From assembly GCA_904393845.1 (NCBI GenBank), contig CAJFNB010000020.1, positions 1 to 25,038 on the forward strand: 25,038 nucleotides of DNA. The letters are read 5' to 3'. Below the pieces are notes generated by a model. It was not told the DNA's origin. It saw only the letters and a list, made by a program, of their open reading frames with translations, and did not search any database. Every line of letters starts with the position of its first letter. Position 1 is the stretch's first letter. Shown here piece after piece: positions 14,880-23,212 of the stretch. The position numbers were made by a program, and so were the translations under genes. This stretch comes from Alloclostridium intestinigallinarum. GTDB taxonomy: Bacteria > Bacillota > Clostridia > Christensenellales > UBA3700.

Positions 14880-16133
14880 ATGAAAGGAAAAATCGAGCAG
14901 AGAAAAGCGGTAATGACTATAGCGTTAATAGTTTTAGTGTTGACGGCTGCTATATGTATTGTAGCGGGTTCGGAATATAGTAGGATGCAAATGGTTATAG
15001 GGGGAACAGAAGTATCTGATATTGCGTTGGCGTCGGGTACGGAATTAGAAAACGGAGACGTTTTGGAAACTTTGCAACAATTGAACGACGAAATAAGCAG
15101 ATATAAATTTTATAGCGAATGCTTGCTTGGAGTTTCATGTGTATGTATTCTTGTTGCAATATTTGCCGTTGCATTATTGATTAAAGAGCTAGTGTATTTA
15201 AAGAAAAAAGGAAAAGCCACAGAAGATAAAAGCGGCGCGCTTGAAAAATGTGAGATTGCAAATGGTAAAGTAGCACACCCGGAAAATGACGGTGATGCAA
15301 ATACGCCTACGGAAAATGACGGTGGTGCGAATAAGCCCATAGGAGAGGAAGGTTGCGCAGTTAATGCCGAAGATGGCGAAAAAAGTAATGAAATTATTAC
15401 CGGACAAAGCATTCTTGAAGAGTGGCAGAAATTAAAAGATTGTCATTTAGAATTGACCGAACGCTACGATGAATTGATAAAAAATTTTGTTGACAATGTA
15501 AGAAATGCTGAAAACAGCGCTGATGATAAGAGTGGTGACATGATTTCCGTCAGCCGTGAAGAATGGATAAAGAGAAATGAAGCGGACATAAAATTAGGAA
15601 AGAGTATCCGGGACGCAAGTGAAAATCTTGTGAATATTTTAACAGAGGTTAAATTGTATGACAAAGAAGATGTAGTTCCTATAAAAAATTATGTAATACA
15701 ATGCATAAATAAAATACTCGTGAATATTATAAAGGGTATGGTTGAATACAGACCGCGAGAAGGAGCGAAATTTAACGTATATACAATGAAAGATGTAACG
15801 GAAGCAACAGGAGAGAAGCTTGGAATTATAAAGGAAGTAATAACTCCCGGGAGATGTGTGGGAAATTATGTGGTGGAGCCTGCTGAGGTAATAAGGTATA
15901 TCGAGACGGAAGATAAAGAGATGGGCGATGAATGTCTTGAAAAAGAAGAAGATGTGTTAGGCAACACATCTGGTAGTCGGTCATCGATAAGTTACGATGT
16001 ATCGACAGGCTCAAAATTATGCGGGAGAAAAGAGCAGCATAAAAAACAACCGAAACAAGCACTAGGCAAGGAAACGATTGCAAAAAGTAGCGGTATAAAT
16101 ACTCCTGGGCAGGAAAAGGATAAGAAAAATTAA
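14880..16133 (+). CDS. membrane-anchored protein with a GrpE-like domain
   Basis: This 417-residue protein has two membrane segments (about 11-30 and 81-103) with a loop of about 50 residues outside. Next come an Asn/Asp/Gly-rich repeat (PENDGDANTP then TENDGGANKP, 134-153), a helical region (about 177-290), and a small beta region at 298-341. The last part reads like the beta wing of GrpE: F-N-V-Y-T-M-x-x-V, then GIIKEVITPGRCVGNYVVEPAEVI, corresponding to the GrpE pattern of FxPxxHxAV, then GTVxEVxxxGYxxxxRxLRPAxV. GrpE is the nucleotide exchange factor of Hsp70, and the next gene is Hsp70-like, which supports the match. The C-terminal 75 residues are polar and probably disordered. The AAGGAGG site is strong. 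A membrane-bound GrpE is unusual. Confidence 0.75.
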   Translation: MKGKIEQRKAVMTIALIVLVLTAAICIVAGSEYSRMQMVIGGTEVSDIALASGTELENGDVLETLQQLNDEISRYKFYSECLLGVSCVCILVAIFAVALLIKELVYLKKKGKATEDKSGALEKCEIANGKVAHPENDGDANTPTENDGGANKPIGEEGCAVNAEDGEKSNEIITGQSILEEWQKLKDCHLELTERYDELIKNFVDNVRNAENSADDKSGDMISVSREEWIKRNEADIKLGKSIRDASENLVNILTEVKLYDKEDVVPIKNYVIQCINKILVNIIKGMVEYRPREGAKFNVYTMKDVTEATGEKLGIIKEVITPGRCVGNYVVEPAEVIRYIETEDKEMGDECLEKEEDVLGNTSGSRSSISYDVSTGSKLCGRKEQHKKQPKQALGKETIAKSSGINTPGQEKDKKN

Positions 16134-16160
16134 GCGTAAGTAGAGCAAGGAGAAATACGG

Positions 16161-17999
16161 ATGAAAAAAGTCAACATTGGATTAGATATAGGTAACGGAT
16201 TTATCACAGCAACACTTATAGAATATGTAGACGGCAAAGCTCAGAGAACATCAGTTTTTTCTAATAGTAATGATGCAATACCTTCTATCATAGCGGCGGC
16301 AAAAAGTGGTAAAGGATATAAAATAATTTACGGCCTAGAGGCAGAAAAAGAACTAGAAAATGAAGGCACATGTTATCGGGAGACAAAGGCCCCAATCAAA
16401 AGGATGATTAGGGACTGTGAGAATAAGGTTTTGCAATCTGTATCTGTTTGTTATGGTGGGGAAAACAGGGTAATTGGCAGCCTGGAAGGAATAGTGAATG
16501 GCTTCTTCAGCTATATTTATGATCAGATAAAAGGAGGTATAGAAGAGTATAAAACTTTGCGATGTATAAATGATGAGATACAAATACAAAATATTGCCAT
16601 TGGTTTTCCTAACAATTATAAGGAAAACAGTTCGGCCTATATGGACACTCTGGCTAAGAAGATTCAAGAAAAATTTGGTGGGAGCGTAAAAGTACTCATC
16701 AATACTGAAGCTGCATATGCAGGAACATTGCTTCTAAATCTGAATATTTTATCGGATGGGGAAATGGGCATGATAGTCGATGTCGGTGCAGGAACTACTG
16801 ATATAGCGCTTGTCAAGGCAGGTAGAAACAGCGAAGTGGTTGCAGAAGCTTCAGTTGATTTTGGTGGAAGAATTGTTGATGATATAATCAAATATGGAAC
16901 CGATAGACGTAGAAATCTTTTGTGCAGTGTTGGTAATAAAAGCGCTAAAGCGATGATACAAATTAAAGAGTGGCTGTTTGGAATCAGTAATCTTAAACCA
17001 CCCTCTTTCGAAATAAAGAATAAGGTAAGCCCTGATAAGTTCTGTGAAACAAAGATATATGGTGAAAACACAGACTATAGTGTTGGGTTGGGAGAGCTGG
17101 AAGATGAAATAAAAAATAAGATAGGAAAACAAATAAATATACCTGACGGATCACAATTTAAAGTTGTTTTGACAGGAGGCTCGTGTAGACTTCCCAAGGT
17201 GAAAGAGGTGGTAGATGAAGCACTAAATGAAGTGTTTAGAAACAGAACAATAACCATCCAATATATTTATTTGGACGAATACTGTGCAGAAAAAGAACGA
17301 GATAGAAAGATTGACAATGAAACATTTATGTCTTACGCGGCGGCATTAGTTGCTGAATCGAGGCGAGAATCTGAAAGAATAAATCCAGATATGCCTCAAA
17401 CAGCATCAAGAATTCTTGTTCCGCAAACGGGGGCATTCGGGATAATAGCTCTAAAAGCATACATTGGAAGAAGAAATGATATAAAAGATTCAGGAGAATG
17501 GAAGTTCATTAAGTTGACAACCATAGATTCGTGTTATGCAGGAGAAGTGTCAAAAAAAATTGCAGGAAGGTTTTATCGTATAAATGGAGAAGGCTTTGTT
17601 GGAATAGCTAACGATATTTATTTGTTGGAAGAGAAAGGAAATCTCGATGATAATTCTCGTGTGGAAGATCATATGCAACCTGTATGCATCATTGATGAAA
17701 ATGGTGAATTGCAGCAAGAGCGCGGAAAAATGTATAAATTGCATGATGCGGTAAGATATTTAAAAGTGGCGTTTACTCCGACTTATGTAGATAATTCGGG
17801 GACCGCTTTGGTAAAAGATGTAAATGGTAACAATATTACAAATATTAGCGAAGCTTATAATGACACAGTTGTGCAAACAAGCGGAACATATACGTATACT
17901 TATGATTTAGAGTTAACGTACAACTACGATATGAAAGCAGGTTACGACGAAAAAATGCAAGTGCTTTATCAGCAAAATAAAGAAAGGCCAACAAATTAA
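16161..17999 (+). CDS. Hsp70-like ATPase with a non-canonical C-terminal region
   Basis: This 612-residue protein has an actin/Hsp70-fold ATPase domain (about 1-400). It shows phosphate-1 GLDIGNGFI (7-15), NTEAAYAG (181-188, in place of the Hsp70 NEPTAAA), phosphate-2 VDVGAGTTDIALV (206-218), FGGRIVDDII (234-243) and the adenosine motif VVLTGGSCRLPKV (335-347). YAAALVA (392-398) fits the Hsp70 connect-2 region. After this, the canonical linker and DnaK peptide-binding domain are not recognisable; instead there are about 200 residues that look beta-rich and end in a Tyr/Thr-rich segment. It probably uses the upstream GrpE-like protein for nucleotide exchange. A filament-forming actin-like role is the main alternative. 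AAGGAG at 16147-16152 sets the start. Last gene of the operon. Confidence 0.85.
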   Translation: MKKVNIGLDIGNGFITATLIEYVDGKAQRTSVFSNSNDAIPSIIAAAKSGKGYKIIYGLEAEKELENEGTCYRETKAPIKRMIRDCENKVLQSVSVCYGGENRVIGSLEGIVNGFFSYIYDQIKGGIEEYKTLRCINDEIQIQNIAIGFPNNYKENSSAYMDTLAKKIQEKFGGSVKVLINTEAAYAGTLLLNLNILSDGEMGMIVDVGAGTTDIALVKAGRNSEVVAEASVDFGGRIVDDIIKYGTDRRRNLLCSVGNKSAKAMIQIKEWLFGISNLKPPSFEIKNKVSPDKFCETKIYGENTDYSVGLGELEDEIKNKIGKQINIPDGSQFKVVLTGGSCRLPKVKEVVDEALNEVFRNRTITIQYIYLDEYCAEKERDRKIDNETFMSYAAALVAESRRESERINPDMPQTASRILVPQTGAFGIIALKAYIGRRNDIKDSGEWKFIKLTTIDSCYAGEVSKKIAGRFYRINGEGFVGIANDIYLLEEKGNLDDNSRVEDHMQPVCIIDENGELQQERGKMYKLHDAVRYLKVAFTPTYVDNSGTALVKDVNGNNITNISEAYNDTVVQTSGTYTYTYDLELTYNYDMKAGYDEKMQVLYQQNKERPTN

Positions 18000-18030
18000 A
18001 GCCAGATAAACTAGAAAAAGCATAGAAAAT

Positions 18031-18083
18031 ATGATGTAAGTTTTGAGTTTATTCTTTTGCTTAAAACTTACGTCATTTTGTTT
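18031..18083 (+). terminator. terminator of the accessory operon
   Basis: A 17-bp stem (18031-18047 with 18060-18076, two wobble pairs) around a 12-nt loop is followed by TTTTGTTT. It begins 31 bp after the Hsp70-like stop codon. It is AT-rich but long. Confidence 0.85.
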
Positions 18084-18110
18084 ACTTTTGCTTTCTTCAA
18101 ATGATATAAT
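18081..18110 (+). promoter_or_regulatory. sigma-A promoter of pckG
   Basis: TTTACT (18081-18086) and TATAAT (18105-18110) are separated by 18 bp. The -35 box overlaps the T tail of the upstream terminator, so the accessory operon and pckG abut closely. Confidence 0.65.
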
Positions 18111-18165
18111 AGACGCGGCGGAAATCCGCGAACTTTGTAAATAATCATTTTAAGGAGAATATACT

Positions 18166-19953
18166 ATGGCAAATCTGACTACTAACAAGCAAGTATTGGA
18201 TTTCGTTCAGAGCAGGATTGACCTGTGCAAGCCTGATAAGGTCGTGTGGATCGACGGCAGCGAAAAGCTGTACAACGAACTCACCGAGCAGGCTCTTGCC
18301 ACCGGCGAGATGATTAAGCTCAACCAGGAAATTCTTCCCGGCTGCCTGCTTCACCGCACCGCTGTCAACGACGTTGCGCGTGTGGAAGGACGCACCTATA
18401 TTTGTGCCCGCACCAGGAAGGAGGCCGGTCCCACCAACAACTGGATGGACCCCAAGGAAGCATATCCCATGCTTAACGCTATCCTCGACGGCGCTTACAA
18501 GGGCAGGACGATGTACGTTATCCCTTATTCCATGGGTCCCGTGGGCGGCCCTATCTCCAAGATAGGTATCGAAACCACCGACTCCATTTACGTCGTGCTC
18601 AACATGAAGATAATGACCCGCGTCGGCAAGAACGTTCTGGACGCCCTCGGCGATTCCAACGACTTCGTGCGCGGCACCCACGCAAAGTGCGAAATAAACG
18701 AAGAAAAGAGATATATCTGCCAGTTCCCCGAAGATAACGCGATTATCTCCGTTAACTCCGGTTACGGCGGCAACGTGCTTCTGGGCAAGAAGTGCTTTGC
18801 TCTGCGCATAGCTTCCTACCAGGGTCGTAACGAAGGCTGGCAGGCTGAGCATATGCTCATTCTCGGTATCGAGCGCCCCGGCAAGGAAACCGTTTACATG
18901 GCGGCTGCTTTCCCTTCCGCATGCGGCAAGACCAACCTGGCAATGCTCGTTCCTCCGGAAGTTTATCAGAAGAAGGGCTACAAGGTCTGGACGGTCGGCG
19001 ACGACATCGCGTGGATCAAGAAGGGCGAGGACGGCAGACTTTACGCCATCAACCCCGAAAACGGCTTCTTCGGCGTAGCTCCCGGCACCAACGAAAAGTC
19101 CAACCCCAACGCTTTGGCTTCCACCAGGAAGAACACCATCTTCACCAACGTCGCTTACAACAAGGATAACGGCACCGTATGGTGGGAAGGTCTGGACAAG
19201 AATCCGCCTAAGAACGCCATCGACTGGAAGGGCAATCCCTGGGACGGCACCACTTCTACCGAGAAGGGCGCTCATCCCAACAGCCGTTTCACCGCTCCCG
19301 CGGAAAACTGCCCCTGCATCTCCGAGAAGTTCTTCACCGGCGAGCCTGTACCGATCAGCGCATTCATCTTCGGCGGACGCCGCGCTAAGACCGCTCCGCT
19401 CGTTTACGAGGCAAAGAACTGGGATAACGGCGTGTTCGTAGGTTCTATCATGGCTTCCGAAACCACCGCGGCCGCTTCCGGCGCAGTCGGCGTTGTAAGG
19501 CGCGATCCTATGGCTATGCTGCCTTTCTGCGGCTACAACATGGGCGACTACTTCCAGCATTGGCTGGATATCGGTAAGACGGTTGAGCCTTCCAAGCAGC
19601 CTAAGTTCTTCAACGTCAACTGGTTCAGAACGGACGAAAACGGTCACTTCATCTGGCCCGGCTTCGGCGACAACCTGCGCGTGCTCGACTGGATGCTCAA
19701 GAGAATCGACGGCGAAGTTGAAGCTGTCGAAACCCCTATCGGCTACATTCCTAAGGCGGAAGATATCAATATCGAAGGTCTGAAGGACGTCACCGTTGAC
19801 ACCGTTAAGGATCTGCTTTCCATCGACAAGCAGGCTTGGCTGGAAGACTGCGAAGGCATCAAGACCTTCTACGCCAAGTTCGACGAATTCGGAACGCTTC
19901 CCAAAGAGCTTGCCGATATGGAGAAGGCTCTCGAAGAGAATCTCAAGAAGTAA
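18166..19953 (+). CDS. pckG: phosphoenolpyruvate carboxykinase (GTP)
   Basis: This 595-residue enzyme interconverts oxaloacetate plus GTP with phosphoenolpyruvate, CO2 and GDP. It is full length for the GTP-dependent family and unrelated in sequence to the ATP type common in Bacillota. Diagnostic blocks are EAGPTNNWMDP near the N-terminus, PYSMGPVGGPISKIG, the P-loop FPSACGKTN (249-257) with reactive Cys253, the metal-binding GDD at 278-280, and PISAFIFGGRRAKTAPLVYEA towards the C-terminus. Codon choice is strongly biased (CTC, AAC, ACC, GGC), as expected of a highly expressed gene. AAGGAG at 18152-18157 sets the start. In gut anaerobes the enzyme often fixes CO2 towards oxaloacetate; the direction here cannot be told. 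The gene stands alone. Confidence 0.97.
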   Translation: MANLTTNKQVLDFVQSRIDLCKPDKVVWIDGSEKLYNELTEQALATGEMIKLNQEILPGCLLHRTAVNDVARVEGRTYICARTRKEAGPTNNWMDPKEAYPMLNAILDGAYKGRTMYVIPYSMGPVGGPISKIGIETTDSIYVVLNMKIMTRVGKNVLDALGDSNDFVRGTHAKCEINEEKRYICQFPEDNAIISVNSGYGGNVLLGKKCFALRIASYQGRNEGWQAEHMLILGIERPGKETVYMAAAFPSACGKTNLAMLVPPEVYQKKGYKVWTVGDDIAWIKKGEDGRLYAINPENGFFGVAPGTNEKSNPNALASTRKNTIFTNVAYNKDNGTVWWEGLDKNPPKNAIDWKGNPWDGTTSTEKGAHPNSRFTAPAENCPCISEKFFTGEPVPISAFIFGGRRAKTAPLVYEAKNWDNGVFVGSIMASETTAAASGAVGVVRRDPMAMLPFCGYNMGDYFQHWLDIGKTVEPSKQPKFFNVNWFRTDENGHFIWPGFGDNLRVLDWMLKRIDGEVEAVETPIGYIPKAEDINIEGLKDVTVDTVKDLLSIDKQAWLEDCEGIKTFYAKFDEFGTLPKELADMEKALEENLKK

Positions 19954-19973
19954 GACAAGCGAAAACCAACCGG

Positions 19974-20003
19974 AAGAGGGCAGTTCGGCTGCCCTCTTTT
20001 TTG
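19974..20003 (+). terminator. terminator of pckG
   Basis: AGAGGGCAG (19975-19983) pairs with CTGCCCTCT (19989-19997) around a 5-nt loop, followed by six T residues. It is a strong intrinsic terminator. Confidence 0.95.
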
Positions 20004-20324
20004 ATGCCGTAACCGCATATTTTGTAATAACGTATTTTGCGGTAACTGTATTATTTTCCGTAATTGCGCTGTCGGCGCGGCAGCGCTTTTGCAGCGGTAA
20101 GGTTTTTCAGCGGCAAATACGTTTTACGGCAATTGCTTTTTTGTTGCAATTCTTGTCGCACGATTGAGATTAGTAAGCCTGCAGACTGCCGGCGAAAACG
20201 GCGTGACAAGGTCGCTGCGGAACGGATAATTTTCAGATTTCGGAATAAGACGGCGGATAATCTTCGGGCTTTTGGATAAGACGGCGGATAATTTTCCGAA
20301 TAAAGTTACCGATAATTTTTGTGT
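20004..20324. other. gene-free stretch with short direct repeats
   Basis: No credible gene is seen between the pckG and serA terminators. ATAAGACGGCGGATAAT occurs twice (20245-20261 and 20276-20292), 31 bp apart, and diverged CGGATAATTTT units lie on both sides (about 20223 and 20310). This looks like a short degenerate tandem repeat. Confidence 0.55.
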
Positions 20325-20349
20325 AAAAAACGGGCGTTGCCGCCCGTTC
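20325..20349 (-). terminator. terminator of the serC-serA operon
   Basis: On the minus strand ACGGGCG (20347-20341) pairs with CGCCCGT (20336-20330) around a 4-nt loop, followed by a run of T (complement of 20325-20330). It lies about 55 bp after the serA stop. Confidence 0.92.
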
Positions 20350-20401
20350 TTTATGTGTTTACTATTATTATTTTATAATGTGCGTATTTAAGTGTACGGT
20401 A

Positions 20402-21529
20402 TTATTTGATAACGCGCACTTTGATAACGCCCTTTACTTTTTTGAGAGCGGAAGAGCAGTCTTCATCGCAGTCGGCTACGATATACGCATAGTCGCCGCG
20501 GGTGGCGGACTTGCTTTCGCCGTTCACCGCTTTGAGGGCTTCGGGGAGCGCGTCAGTCTTGGTAAGAGCGGTTATTCTCACTTTGCCTGCGGGCTTTGCG
20601 CCGGGGTTGAGGCAGGGGAAGTTTACCGAATTGACCACAATGCCTTGCTCGATGTAATCTTTAAGTTCCTTTGCCGCCATTACGGCGCAGTTGTCCTCCG
20701 CTTTGGGAGTGGAAGCGCCCAGGTGGGGAATGGTGATAATGCCGTCTACACCGATGAGTTTGTTATTGGGAAGGTCGGTGACAACTCTGTCAATCTTGCC
20801 CGATTTGACCGCTTCGATGACGTCGTCGTCGACGAACAGGTCGCCGCGCGCGCAGTTGATTATCACCACGCCGTCCTTCATTTGGGATATGGAATCCTTG
20901 TTTATGCAACCCTTTGTCTGGGGAGTGGAAGGCACGTGCAGGGTGATATAGTCGGATACTGCGTAAAGTGCGCCCAGGTCGGAAACCGTCTTGACGCGGC
21001 TGTCCAGCTTGGCGGAAAGCGCGGGGGAAAGATAGGGGTCGTAGCCCACGACGTTCATGCCCAGGGCAAGAGCGGCGTCGGATACCAGCCTGCCTATTGC
21101 GCCCAGACCGACAATGCCCAGCGTTTTGCCGAGAATTTCCTGTCCCACAAAGGCTTTTTTGCCTTTTTCAACCGCCTTAGCCACGTCCTCGCCGCCCAAA
21201 GACTGCACCCAGTTTATACCGCGCACTATCTTGCGGGAAGCGATGATAAGCGCGCCGATAACCAGCTCTTTCACCGCGTTGGCGTTGGCTCCGGGGGTGT
21301 TGAATACGCATACGCCGCACTCCGCCATTTTGTCGAGCGGAATGTTGTTCACGCCCGCGCCTGCACGGGCAACGGCTATCACGCTTTCGGGAAGCGCGTA
21401 TTCGTGCATATTCGCGCTGCGCACAAGTATGGCTACGGGTGCGCTTGCGGTATCGGATATAGTGTAGTTGTCCGCGGTGAGAATGTCGCCTACCAGCGGA
21501 GATATTGCGTTTAATTTAAGAATTTCCAT
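20402..21529 (-). CDS. serA: D-3-phosphoglycerate dehydrogenase
   Basis: This 375-residue enzyme oxidises 3-phosphoglycerate to 3-phosphohydroxypyruvate with NAD, the first step of serine synthesis. The nucleotide fold carries GLGAIG at 141-146, with Asp164 (GYDPY) as the expected NAD-ribose acid. Catalytic Arg228 (NCARGDL) and His269 (IPHLGAST) are present. The usual ALDVFExEP block is replaced by VVTDLPNN, with Asp252 where a Glu is often found; this is a subtype feature. The C-terminal 60 residues look like a small ACT-type regulatory domain. I choose the ATG at 21529 over the GTG at 21535 because GAGG lies 5 nt before the ATG and the GTG is inside that site. It follows serC by a few bases and is cotranscribed with it. 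Confidence 0.95.
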   Translation of the reverse strand: MEILKLNAISPLVGDILTADNYTISDTASAPVAILVRSANMHEYALPESVIAVARAGAGVNNIPLDKMAECGVCVFNTPGANANAVKELVIGALIIASRKIVRGINWVQSLGGEDVAKAVEKGKKAFVGQEILGKTLGIVGLGAIGRLVSDAALALGMNVVGYDPYLSPALSAKLDSRVKTVSDLGALYAVSDYITLHVPSTPQTKGCINKDSISQMKDGVVIINCARGDLFVDDDVIEAVKSGKIDRVVTDLPNNKLIGVDGIITIPHLGASTPKAEDNCAVMAAKELKDYIEQGIVVNSVNFPCLNPGAKPAGKVRITALTKTDALPEALKAVNGESKSATRGDYAYIVADCDEDCSSALKKVKGVIKVRVIK

Positions 21530-21536
21530 ACCCACC

Positions 21537-22604
21537 TCAGCCGTTTACTCTTTCAAATTCCTTCATGAATTCGATAAGCGAGGTAATGCCTTCAACGGGC
21601 ATTGCGTTGTATATGGAAGCGCGCATGCCGCCTACCAGCCTGTGGCCTTTTATGGAAACAAAGCCGTTTTCGCCCGCCTGCTTTACGAACATCGCGTCCA
21701 GATCGGCGTTCGGGGTGTTGAAAGGCACGTTCATGTAAGAACGGTCTTCCTTGTTTACCCTGTTAACGTAGAAGGAAGAAGAATCAATATAGTCGTACAA
21801 AAGTCCCGCTTTGAACACGTTTATCTTCTGCATTTCCTTTACGCCGCCCAGCTTCTTCAGATGGCGCAGGTTGAGCATCGCCATATAGATGGCAAAGCAG
21901 GGAGGAGTGTTGTAAAGGCTGTTGTTTTCCGCCATAACCTTCCAGCTGAGCATAGTAGGGCAGTAAGACATAGGCTCTTTGATGAGGTCCTTACGCACGA
22001 TCACTATGGTAAGTCCCGCGGGAGCTAAGTTCTTCTGGGCGCCGGCATAAAGCACGCCGTACTTGCTCACGTCCATTTCTTCGGAGAGAATGTTGGAAGA
22101 AATGTCCGCCACGAGAGGCATTTTGCATTCGGGAAGTTTGTTGTATCTGGTGCCGAATATGGTGTTGTTCTGGCAGATATACAGGTAGTCGGCGTCGTCG
22201 CGGATATCGAGTTCCTTGGGAATATAGGTGAACTTGTCCGCCTCGGAAGAGCCGGCAACGTGAATGTCGCCGTACTTCAACGCTTCCTTGTAAGCCTTTT
22301 TCGCAAAGTTGCCCGTAACCACATAATCCGCTTTTCCGGAAGTAAGCAGGTTCATGGGAATGGCGGCAAACTGCGTGGACGCGCCGCCCTGCACGAGCAG
22401 AACTTCATAATTTTCGGGCACACCCATAAGCTCGCGTATGAGCGAGATGCACTCGTTGTGGATCGCGTCGAATTGTTTGCTGCGGTGGCTCATTTCGGTT
22501 ACGGACATACCGCAGCCCTTGTAGTCCACGAACTCGGCCTGCGCTTCCTGCAACACTTCAAGGGGAAGCATGGAAGGTCCTGCCGAAAAATTGTAAACTC
22601 TCAT
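21537..22604 (-). CDS. serC: phosphoserine aminotransferase
   Basis: This 355-residue PLP enzyme transfers an amino group from glutamate to 3-phosphohydroxypyruvate, giving phosphoserine, the second step of serine synthesis. NFSAGPSMLP (5-14) and MSHRSKQF near residue 40 are the usual substrate-binding starts. QGGASTQF (72-79) binds the PLP phosphate, Asp167 contacts the pyridine nitrogen, and Lys191 in GAQKN is the Schiff-base lysine. It is full length for the family. The ATG at 22604 has AGGAG upstream and a promoter about 45 bp further out. It is the first gene of a two-gene operon with serA; no phosphoserine phosphatase lies in the window. Confidence 0.96.
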   Translation of the reverse strand: MRVYNFSAGPSMLPLEVLQEAQAEFVDYKGCGMSVTEMSHRSKQFDAIHNECISLIRELMGVPENYEVLLVQGGASTQFAAIPMNLLTSGKADYVVTGNFAKKAYKEALKYGDIHVAGSSEADKFTYIPKELDIRDDADYLYICQNNTIFGTRYNKLPECKMPLVADISSNILSEEMDVSKYGVLYAGAQKNLAPAGLTIVIVRKDLIKEPMSYCPTMLSWKVMAENNSLYNTPPCFAIYMAMLNLRHLKKLGGVKEMQKINVFKAGLLYDYIDSSSFYVNRVNKEDRSYMNVPFNTPNADLDAMFVKQAGENGFVSIKGHRLVGGMRASIYNAMPVEGITSLIEFMKEFERVNG

Positions 22605-22647
22605 ATTATTTCTCCTGTATTGTTAAATAATTTATAACGATAGTACT

Positions 22648-22676
22648 ATTATAATACTTTGCGCGCGTTATTGCAA
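22648..22676 (-). promoter_or_regulatory. sigma-A promoter of serC-serA
   Basis: On the minus strand TTGCAA (22676-22671) and TATAAT (22653-22648) are separated by 17 bp. Confidence 0.65.
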
Positions 22677-22775
22677 CAGATAACGGGCGGGAAGGAAAAT
22701 TTTAATACCCGTGTAAAAAGCATTACGGAGAGGTACACCGCAATACTTTTTCTGCCACTTCAGGGAATGACCGGG

Positions 22776-22935
22776 TGCGGCGGCTCGCCGCTGTCAAGTA
22801 CTGCTTGACAACATTAAAACAGCCGATACCAAAAATATTGGTAAAGGCTTGTTTTATCCGCAGATAACAGTAAAACTCGGATATTACGGAGAAGAAAAGC
22901 CGCAACCTAGCACAATGTTACTTCACGGCGGTTAA
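22776..22935. repeat. 160-bp mosaic repeat, copy 1
   Basis: It is nearly identical (about three differences seen by eye) to 23053-23212. It contains three small palindromes in order: GCGGCGGCTCGCCGC (22777-22791), a 19-bp TGTCAAGTACTGCTTGACA (22792-22810), and ACCAAAAATATTGGT (about 22828-22842). There is no coding potential. Confidence 0.9.
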
Positions 22936-22968
22936 GTGGTGAAGCGCACGGCGCTTCCGGTTCGCCGC

Positions 22969-23068
22969 ATTGTTACAGAGAATAATAAAGCGAAAGCCTT
23001 GCGGAGAAAAAGACGTGAAATTCAGTTTTGTCACTTTGAAATATAATCAGCCTGCGGCGGCTCGCCGC
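22969..23068. repeat. about 100-bp repeat module, copy A
   Basis: It runs from ATTGTTACAGAG to the GC-rich palindrome. Copies B (23213-23313) and C (23473-23573) are nearly the same length. It overlaps the start of the second 160-bp copy, so the modules are shuffled and not simply tandem. Confidence 0.85.
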
Positions 23069-23212
23069 TGTCAGGTACTGCTTGACAACATTAAAACAGC
23101 CGATACCAAAAATATTGGTAAAGGCTTGTTTTATCCGCAGATAACAGTAAAACCCGGATATTACAGAGAAGAAAAGCCGCAACCTAGCACAATGTTACTT
23201 CACGGCGGTTAA
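23053..23212. repeat. 160-bp mosaic repeat, copy 2
   Basis: It matches 22776-22935 in length and almost every base. Differences noted are TCAGG for TCAAG, ACCCGG for ACTCGG, and ACAGAG for ACGGAG. Such high identity between non-coding copies points to recent duplication or gene conversion. Confidence 0.9.

Noticed and set aside
7322..17999. Prophage or integrated plasmid
   Set aside because: No integrase, capsid, terminase, replication or attachment-site sequence was seen; the cluster is a single operon.
16161..17999. ParM-type plasmid segregation actin
   Set aside because: The adenosine motif and connect regions fit Hsp70 better, no ParR or parC-like repeats are present, and a GrpE-like gene precedes it. 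An actin-like role is kept only as an alternative.
18145..19647. Open frame of 500 codons antisense to pckG
   Set aside because: It is a shadow of strongly biased codons in pckG; no start signal or family resemblance was seen.
20378..21514. Long plus-strand frame antisense to serA
   Set aside because: serA is clear on the minus strand with matching start, promoter and terminator.
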